The notes below the pieces were generated by a model that did no database searches, was not told the DNA's origin, and worked only from the letters and a program-made list of their open reading frames with translations. The translations under genes were made by a program, and so were the position numbers. Shown here one piece after another: positions 9,051-17,806 of a stretch of DNA of 64,000 nt. The stretch's first letter is position 1. The number at the start of each line of letters is the position of its first letter. The DNA is from DATKUC01 sp964553615. Lineage in GTDB: Bacteria; Spirochaetota; Spirochaetia; DSM-27196; DATKUC01. Location of the stretch: positions 16,850 to 80,849 of the forward strand of contig CAZKMA010000014.1 of the NCBI GenBank assembly GCA_964553615.1, given 5' to 3'.

Positions 9051-9878
9051 ATGTTGCTCATCGTTGTCGAAGACGACGCGATCGCCCGTCCACTGATCGA
9101 CACCTTCGCCCTCGTTCGCAAGCAGTTGCGGGCACGTGTTGCACTCTACACATCCGTATCGACCACCCTCGTTGTGAGTGGTCAGGGTCCGCTGGAAATG
9201 GCAGCAGCGACCGCGTACGCTCTCGGTGGCGCGCTCCGGCTGTCCGAGGTCTTTGCCGTAGGCGTGAGCCGCTGCAAATCCGTGAGCACGGAAAAGGGCG
9301 GAATAGCGGTCGTGAACCGCGTTGTGCATGAACACACCGGGGAGTCATTCATCCCGGATATTCTCGTCGACCACGGTCTTCCGGAAATAACTGTGGTAAC
9401 GCGGGCGAAAGACCTCGTGTCGCCGTTGCGCGGCGTCAACGTGGCCGAAGCGGTCGACCGGTCGCTTGCAGGCTTTTTTGCATCCTGCGCCCGCTTCATA
9501 GGGCCGCATCAGACCCTTGCCCTCGGAATCCGCCTTGAGAACGATGCGGAGGGAGTTCCGCCCGAGCTCGGAACGGTCGTGCGATCTATCTCTTCGGGAT
9601 CCATTGAGGCAATTTCACCACATCTGCCCTCCGCGGAAGGGAACAGCCCGGAACTCGTTGAGGAACTGGTGCAGGCGCTCAGGCTTACCCGTGCGCAGGA
9701 GATCGAGCTCCGCCGCATCATCGGTGAACTGCTGGCGCGCGGGAGGATAATTCCGGCTGCCGCCAGTGGGTTCGCACGCGGACGGGTCTCTACGAAACAG
9801 GAAGCAAAGAGGCAATTCAACCGACTCAAGGCGCTGCTTGAATCAGATCCGCTGTTGCAGCCGGGGCGTCCGGAGTAA
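9051..9878 (+). CDS. Nucleoside-phosphorylase-like protein
   Basis: A 275-residue protein. Its N-terminal ~190 residues resemble the nucleoside phosphorylase/MTA-SAH nucleosidase fold: SGQGPLEMAAATAYAL near residue 45, GGIAVVNRVVHEHTGESFIPD near 95 and a glycine-rich start to the hydrolase core. The C-terminal ~70 residues are helical, charged and unassigned. If active it could remove 5'-deoxyadenosine or SAH made by the radical SAM enzymes around it, which is inference from context. It begins one base after mtaB stops with no ribosome site, implying re-initiation. The classical nucleosidase catalytic residues are not clearly identifiable. Confidence 0.5.
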   Translation: MLLIVVEDDAIARPLIDTFALVRKQLRARVALYTSVSTTLVVSGQGPLEMAAATAYALGGALRLSEVFAVGVSRCKSVSTEKGGIAVVNRVVHEHTGESFIPDILVDHGLPEITVVTRAKDLVSPLRGVNVAEAVDRSLAGFFASCARFIGPHQTLALGIRLENDAEGVPPELGTVVRSISSGSIEAISPHLPSAEGNSPELVEELVQALRLTRAQEIELRRIIGELLARGRIIPAAASGFARGRVSTKQEAKRQFNRLKALLESDPLLQPGRPE

Positions 9879-9890
9879 GGAGAAACGAAT

Positions 9891-10904
9891 TTGAATGTCG
9901 ACTCGAACCGGATAGCGGGGCCGTTTTCGCGCATATACGTGGAAGATGATGCGCGCGGATATCCGATAGCTGAAGAGGTGCTCAATAGGCTGTCCTATCT
10001 CCCGCAGGTGGCGATATCGGACTACCAGGAACTCTTTTCCCGCCCCGGAATGAGCTTTCCGGTCCAGAAACGCGCGCCTGCACTCATACTGGCCGTCAAA
10101 CACGGCAGGTTTCTGTACCGCGGCAACGATCTTATCAACAGCTGGCAAAAGGAAGAGGTGTACTACAACGATCTTATTCGCAACTGCATCTATAACTGCG
10201 AATACTGTTTTCTCCAGGGAATGCACGCCTCCGCGCACGCAGTTGTCTTTGTGAATTTCGATGACTACGCCGGCGCGGCACGCGCGATGGCGCGCGAACG
10301 CGGCAGCCTCTCGCTCAGTGTATCCTACCTCACGGATCTTCTCGGCTTCGAGCAGATTGTGCCGTATACCCGGGAATGGATACGGTTTGCCCGCTCGAAT
10401 CCTGAGGTGGAGATAGAGATCCGGACAAAGAGCGACAACTACCCGCTGCTTCGTACGCTCCCGCCCGAACCCAACGTTATCTTTGTCTGGTCTCTTGCAC
10501 CCGGCCGGATAGCCACCGGAATAGAGCGAGGAACCGCCAGTTTCAAGAACAGGCTTTTCGCCGCGCGCAGTGCGCTCGAACGGGGCTTCCGCGTCAGACT
10601 CTGTTTCGACCCCATCGTGGCAGTAGCGGACTGGCAGGAACAGTACGCAGGGGCCATTGAAGAGACCTTCAATCGTCTCCCGGCGGACCGGATTGAACTG
10701 GTGAGCGTCGGGAGTCTCCGTATGAACCGGGATCAGCTTGACCGGGTGAAAAAGAGTCGTCCCGAAAGCGCATCGATGTACCGGGAGCTATCTCCTCAAG
10801 CATCGGTGATGGAGTATCCTGCAAAATTGCGAAACGAGATTGAACAGTTCGTCGGCACCGCGCTCTCACGGTTCGTTTCCGAAGACCGGATTCTGTTCAT
10901 CTGA
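9891..10904 (+). CDS. Spore photoproduct lyase-like radical SAM protein
   Basis: A 337-residue protein with the SPL-type cluster motif CIYNCEYC (Cys 99, 103, 106; C-x3-C-x2-C) and SPL-like flanks (FLQGMHASAHAVVFVNFDDY). Bacillus SplB repairs the spore thymine dimer using a hydrogen-donor Cys141 in a CTSDIVG segment. The matching segment here is YLTDLLG, with Tyr146 in place of that Cys. It therefore belongs to the SPL-like group of non-sporulating bacteria, whose substrate is unknown to me. The start is TTG with AAGGAG 8 bases upstream; no ATG fits better. Last gene of the miaB operon; it overlaps the convergent lipoprotein gene by 39 bases. Confidence 0.75.
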   Translation: MNVDSNRIAGPFSRIYVEDDARGYPIAEEVLNRLSYLPQVAISDYQELFSRPGMSFPVQKRAPALILAVKHGRFLYRGNDLINSWQKEEVYYNDLIRNCIYNCEYCFLQGMHASAHAVVFVNFDDYAGAARAMARERGSLSLSVSYLTDLLGFEQIVPYTREWIRFARSNPEVEIEIRTKSDNYPLLRTLPPEPNVIFVWSLAPGRIATGIERGTASFKNRLFAARSALERGFRVRLCFDPIVAVADWQEQYAGAIEETFNRLPADRIELVSVGSLRMNRDQLDRVKKSRPESASMYRELSPQASVMEYPAKLRNEIEQFVGTALSRFVSEDRILFI

Positions 10905-12038
10905 TCCTGACCGGCCCCGGTACTGGGGGATTTCAAGCCAGTGAAACGCCGGGTGGATTCCTCCAACGGTGGCATCAACGACTTCGTCGCGTATGGACAA
11001 CCCACCGACACCGTTCGAGAGATAGACCATCGCAATGTGGCGACGAGGGAAGGCCACGGCGAACGCCTTGAAGACATTGTTATCTCCCCAATGCCACATT
11101 GACACCCCTTCCTCTGCACTGTACTGAAGCGCAAAACCAAGACCCCATGCCACGTAATCGGGATCCTTTCCTGGCCCAACCCACACCTTGACTGCGGGTT
11201 TGAGCATCCGGGCGCGAATCTTCCGCGACAGACCCCACTGCTTCATTGCCATAGACAGGAATCGTGCATAGTCGGAAGAGGTTGTGTGCAAACCTCCGGC
11301 AACGTTCGGACTGTCAGGGCGGTACTTTGTCACCGGCAACCCGCCTGCATCGGTGCCCGTTGCCGCGGTTGCATTATATTCAGGCTGCCAGACAAAGGAT
11401 GAGTTTCGCATGCCGAACGGCCTGAATACCATCTGCGAGACCAGAGTCTCCGCATCCATCCCGGTCACATGTTCAACCACCTTCTGCAGGTACAGAAATG
11501 CTTCTCCTGAATAGAGAAATCCGGTTCCAGGCTCGAGGACTGTCCGGAGACCCGTAGAATCCCGCTGGTTCGGCAGACCACTGGTGTGAGAAAGGACCAT
11601 TGCCGCGGTAATCTTCCGCGCGCGTTCATCTCCCGCCAGATCAGGGAAAACCCAGTAAGCACTCAGAGGGCGGTCGATATCGAATCTTCCCAGGGACGCA
11701 AGCCGGAGAACAGCGTAGGCGAACACCGGCTTTCCAAGGGACGCTGCCTCGAACACTGTGTCGGCGGTCACTGGCGCTCCCGATCCGACATCCCGCACAC
11801 CGGAGGGATAAGTCCAGATACTGCTGCCGTGAACGACGGAGACCGAAAGGCCAGGGATAAGCGCACGCTTTCGAACCGCATCCACACGCGTCTCTATCTG
11901 CTGCGCGGAGGTCGGCGGTTTGCCGATTCTGGACCAGTTCGAGCACCCTGCGGAGAGGAGAAGCAGCAGTCCTGCGGCTCCCAGGCACAGAACGCGCGAA
12001 TGAACCGTCCGCACGAAGCGAACATGGTGTGCGCACAT
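10866..12038 (-). CDS. Beta-lactamase-family serine hydrolase, predicted lipoprotein
   Basis: A 390-residue class C/esterase-type protein. A signal segment (LCLGAAGLLLLLSAGC) ends in a lipobox, so anchoring to the cell envelope is predicted. The SxxK nucleophile motif is SLGK (FEAASLGKPVFAY) and the second motif is YSG, typical of the AmpC/peptidase S12 superfamily. Substrate unknown; it could be an esterase, a D-aminopeptidase or a penicillin-binding-like enzyme. ATG at 12038 is chosen because it precedes the signal sequence and sits 9 bases after a strong -10 box. No Shine-Dalgarno is present, which suggests a leaderless message. Confidence 0.8.
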   Translation of the reverse strand: MCAHHVRFVRTVHSRVLCLGAAGLLLLLSAGCSNWSRIGKPPTSAQQIETRVDAVRKRALIPGLSVSVVHGSSIWTYPSGVRDVGSGAPVTADTVFEAASLGKPVFAYAVLRLASLGRFDIDRPLSAYWVFPDLAGDERARKITAAMVLSHTSGLPNQRDSTGLRTVLEPGTGFLYSGEAFLYLQKVVEHVTGMDAETLVSQMVFRPFGMRNSSFVWQPEYNATAATGTDAGGLPVTKYRPDSPNVAGGLHTTSSDYARFLSMAMKQWGLSRKIRARMLKPAVKVWVGPGKDPDYVAWGLGFALQYSAEEGVSMWHWGDNNVFKAFAVAFPRRHIAMVYLSNGVGGLSIRDEVVDATVGGIHPAFHWLEIPQYRGRSGSDEQNPVFGNEP

Positions 12039-12047
12039 GTGTCTGAG

Positions 12048-12077
12048 AGTATAGGTGGTGCCCTCAGCCACTGTACA
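12048..12077 (-). promoter_or_regulatory. Promoter of the serine-hydrolase lipoprotein gene
   Basis: On the minus strand TGTACA (12077-12072), an 18-base spacer and TATACT (12053-12048). The -10 ends 9 bases before the ATG at 12038, so the transcript should begin within 1-3 bases of the start codon. Confidence 0.5.
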
Positions 12078-12203
12078 GTACCGGATTCCAGCAGGAGTCC
12101 GGTCGCCTCCGCCCCCGAACCTGCGTTCCCGAAACTCCGATTGACATTCCCGACAAACTTGGTTAGATTTTTCAGTAATACATTGCCGAGGAGGATGGCA
12201 TCG

Positions 12204-12542
12204 ATGTTGACGTCAACCATTGTAATTTCTGAAAAGGCGAAGAGTCAGCTCACGGATCTCGATGTGAGCAGAGATAACTTCCTTCGCATCTGGGCGGAAG
12301 CCGGCGGATGTTCAGGCATGTCCTACCAGGCAGCAATTGATCAGGAGTTCTCGACCGAGGATCTGACTCTGTATGAGGATGCAGATCTGAAGGTTGTAAC
12401 AGATAAGATGAGCGCGCCGCTGTTTGCCGGCCTTCAGATTGACTATTCTGACGACCTTGTAGCACCCGGCTTTCGATTCTTCAACCCGAACGCGACGCGT
12501 ACCTGCGGTTGCGGTTCGAGTTTCAGCTGTGAAAACGGCTAG
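12204..12542 (+). CDS. A-type iron-sulfur carrier (IscA/SufA/ErpA family)
   Basis: A 112-residue HesB-fold carrier that delivers [Fe-S] clusters to apo-enzymes. The three conserved cysteines are in GGCSGM (~residue 36) and TCGCGSSF near the C-terminus. ATG at 12204 is preferred over the ATG at 12195, because GGAGG ends at 12194, touching the first and well spaced for the second. An open frame extends 600 bases further upstream on this strand, but it is opposite the lipoprotein gene and is not family sequence. The SUF operon is 7.7 kb away, so this would be a stand-alone carrier. Confidence 0.9.
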   Translation: MLTSTIVISEKAKSQLTDLDVSRDNFLRIWAEAGGCSGMSYQAAIDQEFSTEDLTLYEDADLKVVTDKMSAPLFAGLQIDYSDDLVAPGFRFFNPNATRTCGCGSSFSCENG

Positions 12543-12633
12543 TACTACATTTCCCGGGGTCTTGCGGCGATCAACCTGCGAAAAATCGCCGCAATGCGCC
12601 CTCTGAATCAAAGGAATAACAGCCAGAACAGCC

Positions 12634-12873
12634 ATGGAAATACTGCAAAATAAGGATAAGAAACCGACACTGGACCTCACCGGTGGCGAGTCGGTCTACT
12701 GTATCAACGAATCACAGATGAGACTTGCGCGTAAGCTGATAGATGAAGACGCTGCTTCCCACGCGAACCTCAACCGGCACTTTCGTTCGGTCGTTGAGGA
12801 CCTGACACGCAACGAACAGGCCGCTCTGGCATTTCTCGTAATCGATCACCTGAACAACACACCTCGCTCCTGA
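12634..12873 (+). CDS. Unrecognised small protein
   Basis: A 79-residue acidic, helical protein with no motif I recognise. The central part (MRLARKLIDEDAASHANLN) and the hydrophobic patch AALAFLVIDHL suggest a small globular helical protein. It has two features of real coding: an ATG near the beginning of the frame and codon choice like its neighbours. The ribosome site is poor (AAGGA about 20 bases upstream). It sits between the Fe-S carrier (91 bases upstream) and the convergent sensor kinase. Confidence 0.5.
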   Translation: MEILQNKDKKPTLDLTGGESVYCINESQMRLARKLIDEDAASHANLNRHFRSVVEDLTRNEQAALAFLVIDHLNNTPRS

Positions 12874-12935
12874 AACGCCCTACCTATTTCTGCCGCATGC
12901 TGCGCAGAGTGCCGCTGTCCTCTGAATCGGCGGCC

Positions 12936-15900
12936 TCAGACCAGAGTGGCCGCGGTAATGGACTCCACAGTCTCGAGTATTCTCTGTCGCTCGGTTTCTG
13001 AAAAATCCAGCCGTCTGACGAGCCGGCTCATGAACGGCTTCACAAAGTGTTCCATCGCACGGGTGTTTTTCTCATAGTCGGTGCGGTAATCCAGCATCAT
13101 TACGGTAACCGGGAGAGGTGCAGTGTATTCGCCGATAATCTGAAACCCGAGCTTCCGGTACATGCCGATATGCTTCATTTCATCGCTGAATACATCCAGG
13201 AAGAGTCGTTCGGCGCCGTCTGCACGGGCAAACAGGTATGCAAGGGTCATCAGTCCGAGCGGGACTATGCTTCCACGCTCCTCTTTCATGACCGCGAGAC
13301 GGTCAATCTCCACACACTTTTTCCCGTCCATGAGATGTCGCAGACCGAAGTGGTTTTCTATCGGGAGTTTCTTGATCGTGCGCGGCGAGAGACAGGAGAC
13401 CGTCCCAATTGGCTGCAACCCCTTGTACGCAATAATGTGATACGCGAGTTCATCCTCCGGTCGACGAATCGTCTCTTCCAGATATCCCTTCTCGCCGACC
13501 AGAATCTTTCGCTGGAGATAGAATACATCCTCGATATCGGCGGCGCGAGTGGAATTGACAAACCGGACCTTGAACTTGTCCTCATCCATCAACGGTATGG
13601 TCACGGTGAATTTCGTTCCTTCACCGCTGCGTGTATCCACATTGATACGCCCGCCCATTCGCGAAACGATCTGGTGGGAAATGCTCAAACCCAGCCCTGT
13701 GCCCGCACCCGGGCTCTTGGTGGTGAAAAAGGGAGTGAATATTGAATCCAGATTGCGTTCTGAGATGCCGGGTCCAGTATCCGCAACGGAAAATACGACA
13801 TTCCAGTCGACCTGCCGGCATCCGATCGTCAACGTACCGCTACCATCCATAGCCTGTACGGCGTTGATTATGAGATTCAGCAGCACCTGCTGAAGCTCGT
13901 TCGGACTGCCTTCGATCTTGGGCACGGAATCGTACTCCCGGCGTACCGTGATGCTCTCCAGCTGCAACCCGCGCTGCGCAAGTTTCAGGGCACTTTCGGC
14001 GGTCTCCACCGGATCCACACTGACAGTCTCTTCCCGCGCTCTGCGCGTGAAATTCGTCAGTTCACGGATCACATCGGCGGCATTCTTCGAGTATTGGATA
14101 ATATCGGACGCATACTCTTTCAGCCGCGATCCCTCTTCGGCATCATCAAGGATGAGCTCTGCAGTCCCCAGGATGCCGCCGAGCGGATTGTTGATCTCGT
14201 GCGCTATCCCTGATGCGAGCGTTCCAATGCTCGCGAGCTTCTCCGACTGCACGAGTTCCGCCTGAAGCCGCTTCTGTTGTGTGACGTCCTGAAAAAACTC
14301 CAGAAAAAGACGGTCGGATCCGATGGGGACCTGAATTGGATAGAAGTGGATAGCAAAGTTCGTGTTTGAGTTTGGGAGCGTGCTTTCAATACTGAACGGT
14401 AATCCGGTATGGAGGCTGTCCTGCGCCATGCAGTTTTCGCACGGCTTGTTTCGCCCGAAAAACATCTTGTAGCACTTCTGACCGACCAGATCCTGATAGG
14501 ATGCACTGAAGTATCGGGTGGCGGCCAGGTTGACCATGACAATGTTGTAGTTGATATCCTGGATGGCTATGGGCGTAGTAATGCCGTCGAAAAACGCTTC
14601 GAGCTTGTTCCGGCTCAGGGTTAATTCCCGGTTCATCGCCTGGAGACGTTTTTGCTGCTTCTTCAGCCGCTCGAAGGTAATCGCGTTCTCGAGCGCCAGA
14701 GAACACTGCCCGGCCAGGATTTCCAGAGTCTCCAGCTCATACTGGTTGAAATACGCCTTTGATCGCCGTCTGCCGAGTACCAGACAGCCGTTTACTCGCT
14801 CCTTGAAGCGCAACGGGAGGACAACTGTTGCAGGAAAGCTCACCTGCCGTTCTGGAAGTTCAAGAACAACCTCCGTGAAACTTGCAGGCGAGGTAATAAT
14901 TGTCGGAGAACGGCTGATCATCTGAATGAACGGCGAGGAGCGCCGCAGCAGAGCCTGATCACGGATGACATCTTCGAGATCCGCACCGCGCGCGGCGGTT
15001 ACCCGATAGTTACGCGCAGTATAGTCGAGGACCACCATGAATGACCATTCGAGGTCGAATGTGCCGACAATCCGGTCGAGGGTAAGATCACCGAGCGTAT
15101 TCAGGTCAACGATTGTACTCAGGCTCTCGGAGAAACTGCGGAGACTTTGATTGTATTCAAAACCCTCTCCGAGATAGATCCGCTCCAGCATCTTCAGGAA
15201 CTGCCGGCGAAACGGCTGAAACACCAGCGCCGCAACGATCGAGAAGACTACGGATACCGAAAAGATTACGACGAAGGAAATTGAACGGATCTGAGGGAGA
15301 AAAAGCCACATCAGAAAGTAGAAAACGAATGCGGTAAGGACGGTCAGCACGACCAGCAGCATAGTCCGGAGCACGGTGACCGAATAATGAACAAGACGAT
15401 ACCGGTAGATCGCGTAGAAAAGCAGGATTCCGTTGACGGCCGCCGCTGCAAGGTCAATCGGGTACCGTCCGACCGGTTCATACAGATTGAAGAGCACACC
15501 CACAAGCATGATCGTTGCGCCGTATAGAGGCAGCAGCAGCTTTGTGCGGTCGGATGCCGGAATATCGAGTCGGAGTTCACGCAGCACGACGACAATCCCC
15601 AGAACCAGGTACAAATAGCTTACCGAATAGGCAATCGGCGCACCGGGGCCGAGGGTGTAGAAGAACGCACCCGCGGAATTGAATCCGGCCGCTTTCACAA
15701 CCAACCCCGCGAAATTGATCCCGAGCATCAACGCATAGGTCACGTAGCCTGCAATGAGCAGCGTAACGTGGTACCGGCGCCGCCGGTGAATCAGGTCGAG
15801 CATGGTGTGAAAAATCGTTATGGGGACCCCGAACATGCCAACAAGCATGATACGGTTCCAGAAGAGTGGTGTCAGGACCCCCGGATCGGCATGCATCATG

Positions 15901-16055
15901 AACGAACCGAAACTCCAGACGCTCATGAGAATCATATAGACGATGAACGACCAGCGGATGGCCGTAAGTTTTACCCGGTAGAGGCCAAAGATGGCGAATA
16001 GAGCGTAGAAAACCACGGACACGGCGGGGATGACGGATGAAATGTCAATTCTCAT
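12936..16055 (-). CDS. Membrane sensor histidine kinase with C-terminal acyl-transferase-like domain
   Basis: A 1039-residue hybrid. Residues 1-285 hold several membrane helices (histidine-kinase 7TM type). About 305-460 is a GAF domain. About 485-595 is a PAS domain containing CENC (Cys 539/542), possibly redox or metal sensing. HisKA follows with the phospho-acceptor His619 in GIAHEINNPLGG. The HATPase region (DTGPGISE, GTGLGLSI) spans ~705-815. Residues ~830-1000 resemble N-acyl-amino-acid synthase/GNAT domains (EIDRLAV, MYRKLGFQIIGEYTAPLPV). No receiver domain is fused. GGAG precedes the ATG. It is divergent from the lipid-methyltransferase-like gene, which overlaps the HD-GYP regulator, a likely partner. 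Confidence 0.88.
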   Translation of the reverse strand: MRIDISSVIPAVSVVFYALFAIFGLYRVKLTAIRWSFIVYMILMSVWSFGSFMMHADPGVLTPLFWNRIMLVGMFGVPITIFHTMLDLIHRRRRYHVTLLIAGYVTYALMLGINFAGLVVKAAGFNSAGAFFYTLGPGAPIAYSVSYLYLVLGIVVVLRELRLDIPASDRTKLLLPLYGATIMLVGVLFNLYEPVGRYPIDLAAAAVNGILLFYAIYRYRLVHYSVTVLRTMLLVVLTVLTAFVFYFLMWLFLPQIRSISFVVIFSVSVVFSIVAALVFQPFRRQFLKMLERIYLGEGFEYNQSLRSFSESLSTIVDLNTLGDLTLDRIVGTFDLEWSFMVVLDYTARNYRVTAARGADLEDVIRDQALLRRSSPFIQMISRSPTIITSPASFTEVVLELPERQVSFPATVVLPLRFKERVNGCLVLGRRRSKAYFNQYELETLEILAGQCSLALENAITFERLKKQQKRLQAMNRELTLSRNKLEAFFDGITTPIAIQDINYNIVMVNLAATRYFSASYQDLVGQKCYKMFFGRNKPCENCMAQDSLHTGLPFSIESTLPNSNTNFAIHFYPIQVPIGSDRLFLEFFQDVTQQKRLQAELVQSEKLASIGTLASGIAHEINNPLGGILGTAELILDDAEEGSRLKEYASDIIQYSKNAADVIRELTNFTRRAREETVSVDPVETAESALKLAQRGLQLESITVRREYDSVPKIEGSPNELQQVLLNLIINAVQAMDGSGTLTIGCRQVDWNVVFSVADTGPGISERNLDSIFTPFFTTKSPGAGTGLGLSISHQIVSRMGGRINVDTRSGEGTKFTVTIPLMDEDKFKVRFVNSTRAADIEDVFYLQRKILVGEKGYLEETIRRPEDELAYHIIAYKGLQPIGTVSCLSPRTIKKLPIENHFGLRHLMDGKKCVEIDRLAVMKEERGSIVPLGLMTLAYLFARADGAERLFLDVFSDEMKHIGMYRKLGFQIIGEYTAPLPVTVMMLDYRTDYEKNTRAMEHFVKPFMSRLVRRLDFSETERQRILETVESITAATLV

Positions 16056-16075
16056 GGAGTACTCCGTGCATCAGG

Positions 16076-16104
16076 TTCACATTTCCTCGGACATGCCCTA
16101 TACT
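16076..16104 (+). promoter_or_regulatory. Sigma-70-type promoter for the ICMT-like/HD-GYP operon
   Basis: TTCACA at 16076-16081, a 17-base spacer and TATACT at 16099-16104. The predicted transcript start (~16111) is only about 3 bases before the ATG at 16114. Confidence 0.55.
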
Positions 16105-16113
16105 ACAGGATCT

Positions 16114-16689
16114 ATGGTGTATATTCCATACATCATCGCAGGTTTCCTTTCTCTGCTCGTTGCAGATTTGTTCCAGGTACGCAATTTCGGTCCTGGAGCG
16201 GTCGGCGCTCTTGTGCTCGGCTATGCCACAATAACAATTTCGGTTCTCTTTGCCCTTATGACGAATAGAATTTCACTTCCCCCGGATTTTTTCCGATTCC
16301 TGCTTTTTGCCGTCTCAGTCATCGGCGGCGTGCTCCTGCTCTACTCAACAATCATCGAGATTCCGCTCCTCCAGCGAACCGGCTGGCTCGGGACCGAAGC
16401 AACGCCTGGAGCAGGTGAACGAATCGCCATTACCACCGGAACCTACGGCCTGGTTCGCCATCCGGGATTTCTCTGGATGGTTTTGGCCACGGCTCCGATT
16501 TCTCTTGCCTATCTGGATGCCACTGTCTCGGCGGCGCTCCTCGCGGTAAATCTGGGCAATCTTGCACTCGTCGTGATCGAAGATACTCTTCTCTTTCCCC
16601 GGATTTTTGTGAATTATCGGTCTTACAAGAAACATGTACCGTTTCTGTGGCCCGGGAGGCTTCGTGGCAGAAAAAATCCTCATCATTGA
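16114..16689 (+). CDS. Isoprenylcysteine/phospholipid methyltransferase-like membrane protein
   Basis: A 191-residue integral membrane protein with about five hydrophobic helices. The C-terminal half has the ICMT/PEMT-fold pattern: GTYGLVRHPGFLWM (SAM-site RHP), then the Glu-containing helix and the Y-x2-Y ending YRSYKKHVPFLWPG. Such enzymes methylate lipids or prenyl-cysteine; the substrate here is unknown. ATG at 16114 is chosen because a good promoter ends 9 bases before it and no ribosome site exists; ATG 16093 lies inside that promoter. The 3' end overlaps the HD-GYP gene by 26 bases, so the two are co-translated. Confidence 0.65.
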   Translation: MVYIPYIIAGFLSLLVADLFQVRNFGPGAVGALVLGYATITISVLFALMTNRISLPPDFFRFLLFAVSVIGGVLLLYSTIIEIPLLQRTGWLGTEATPGAGERIAITTGTYGLVRHPGFLWMVLATAPISLAYLDATVSAALLAVNLGNLALVVIEDTLLFPRIFVNYRSYKKHVPFLWPGRLRGRKNPHH

Positions 16690-17806
16690 CGACGATCCGG
16701 CAATCAGGAAAGTCATGCATCTGCGACTCATGCAGGAAGGCTATCATGTGCGCGTGGCAGAATCCGGACCGGAGGCGCTCAGTATTGTCGACCAGGAGGA
16801 GCTTGCGCCGGACTGCGTGTTTCTTGACGTCCGCATGCCCGAGATGACCGGGCTCGACATTCTACCTGAGCTTCACGAACGCATTCCCCTTTCCCCCGTT
16901 CTCATGCTGACCGCCCTGTCGGATCTCGATACGGGAGTTGAGGCGATGCGCAGGGGCGCGTTTGACTACCTTGTCAAACCGCTGGACAAGCACGATCTGT
17001 ACAAGGCGCTTCGGCGTGCACTGGACCACCGCGCGCTCCTGCTTGAGAATGCCCGACTTGCCGATGAAAACCGTCGCTACCAGCTTTCACTCGAACGGAA
17101 GGTACTGGAACGGACCGAAGAGCTGTCCCGCGCCTACCTGTCTCTCCAGGAAGCGAACGTGGACACGGTACAGATGCTCGCCGAGACCATAGAAGCCAAG
17201 GATCCGTACACGCGCGGGCACTGCCACCGGGTCCGGGTTCTCTCAATGGAACTCGGGAAACGCCAGGGTCTGTCCGATTCGGATCTCGAAATCATCGAGT
17301 ACTCGGCACTGCTTCACGATGTGGGCAAGATAGGTATTCCGGAGACGCTGCTCAACAAGATAGAACCGCTCACGGAAAAAGAATACGGAATATTCCGGGA
17401 TCATCCGGTCATCGGAACACGCATCCTCTCACGCGTGGCGTTCTTCGAACCCTGTATCCCGGTAGTCCGGAATCATCATGAACGCTGGGATGGTCGTGGA
17501 TACCCCGACCACTTGAAAACTACCGAGATCCCGCTCCTGGTCCGTATTGTAACAATTGCGGATGCATTCGATGCAATGACTTCCTCCCGCCCCTATCGCA
17601 CGGCTCTTCCTCTTGAGGTCGCCCTCCAGGAGATGGCGGATGGGGCAGGCGCACAATTCGACCCTGAGCTCGTTGAAATTTTCCTCTCCTCACGCGTCTA
17701 CGAGGCCGAATGGGAAGGCGGATCGCTTTACCAGACACCGGATAACGCACGCACGGCTCCACCCATGGCGCGCAGCGTTCAAGCCAACGGGGCGCAGACC
17801 GCCTAA
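16664..17806 (+). CDS. Response regulator with HD-GYP c-di-GMP phosphodiesterase domain
   Basis: A 380-residue RpfG-type protein. The receiver domain (1-~120) has IDDDPA, the phospho-acceptor Asp in VFLDVRMPEM, and VKPLD. A helical linker (~125-165) leads to the HD-GYP domain with LLHDVGKIGIPE and HHERWDGRGYP, both complete, so c-di-GMP hydrolysis is predicted. GTG at 16664 is chosen for GGGAGG 4 bases upstream. It overlaps the upstream methyltransferase-like gene and probably responds to a kinase such as the divergent 1039-residue one. Its stop overlaps that of tsaC by 4 bases. Confidence 0.9.
   Translation: MAEKILIIDDDPAIRKVMHLRLMQEGYHVRVAESGPEALSIVDQEELAPDCVFLDVRMPEMTGLDILPELHERIPLSPVLMLTALSDLDTGVEAMRRGAFDYLVKPLDKHDLYKALRRALDHRALLLENARLADENRRYQLSLERKVLERTEELSRAYLSLQEANVDTVQMLAETIEAKDPYTRGHCHRVRVLSMELGKRQGLSDSDLEIIEYSALLHDVGKIGIPETLLNKIEPLTEKEYGIFRDHPVIGTRILSRVAFFEPCIPVVRNHHERWDGRGYPDHLKTTEIPLLVRIVTIADAFDAMTSSRPYRTALPLEVALQEMADGAGAQFDPELVEIFLSSRVYEAEWEGGSLYQTPDNARTAPPMARSVQANGAQTA

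Noticed and set aside
8087..9121. A 344-residue minus-strand frame opposite mtaB
   Set aside because: It has no recognisable motif or ribosome site and mirrors a highly conserved gene.
11586..12203. A 200-residue N-terminal extension of the A-type Fe-S carrier
   Set aside because: It is antisense to the lipoprotein gene. GGAGG and family length place the start at 12204.
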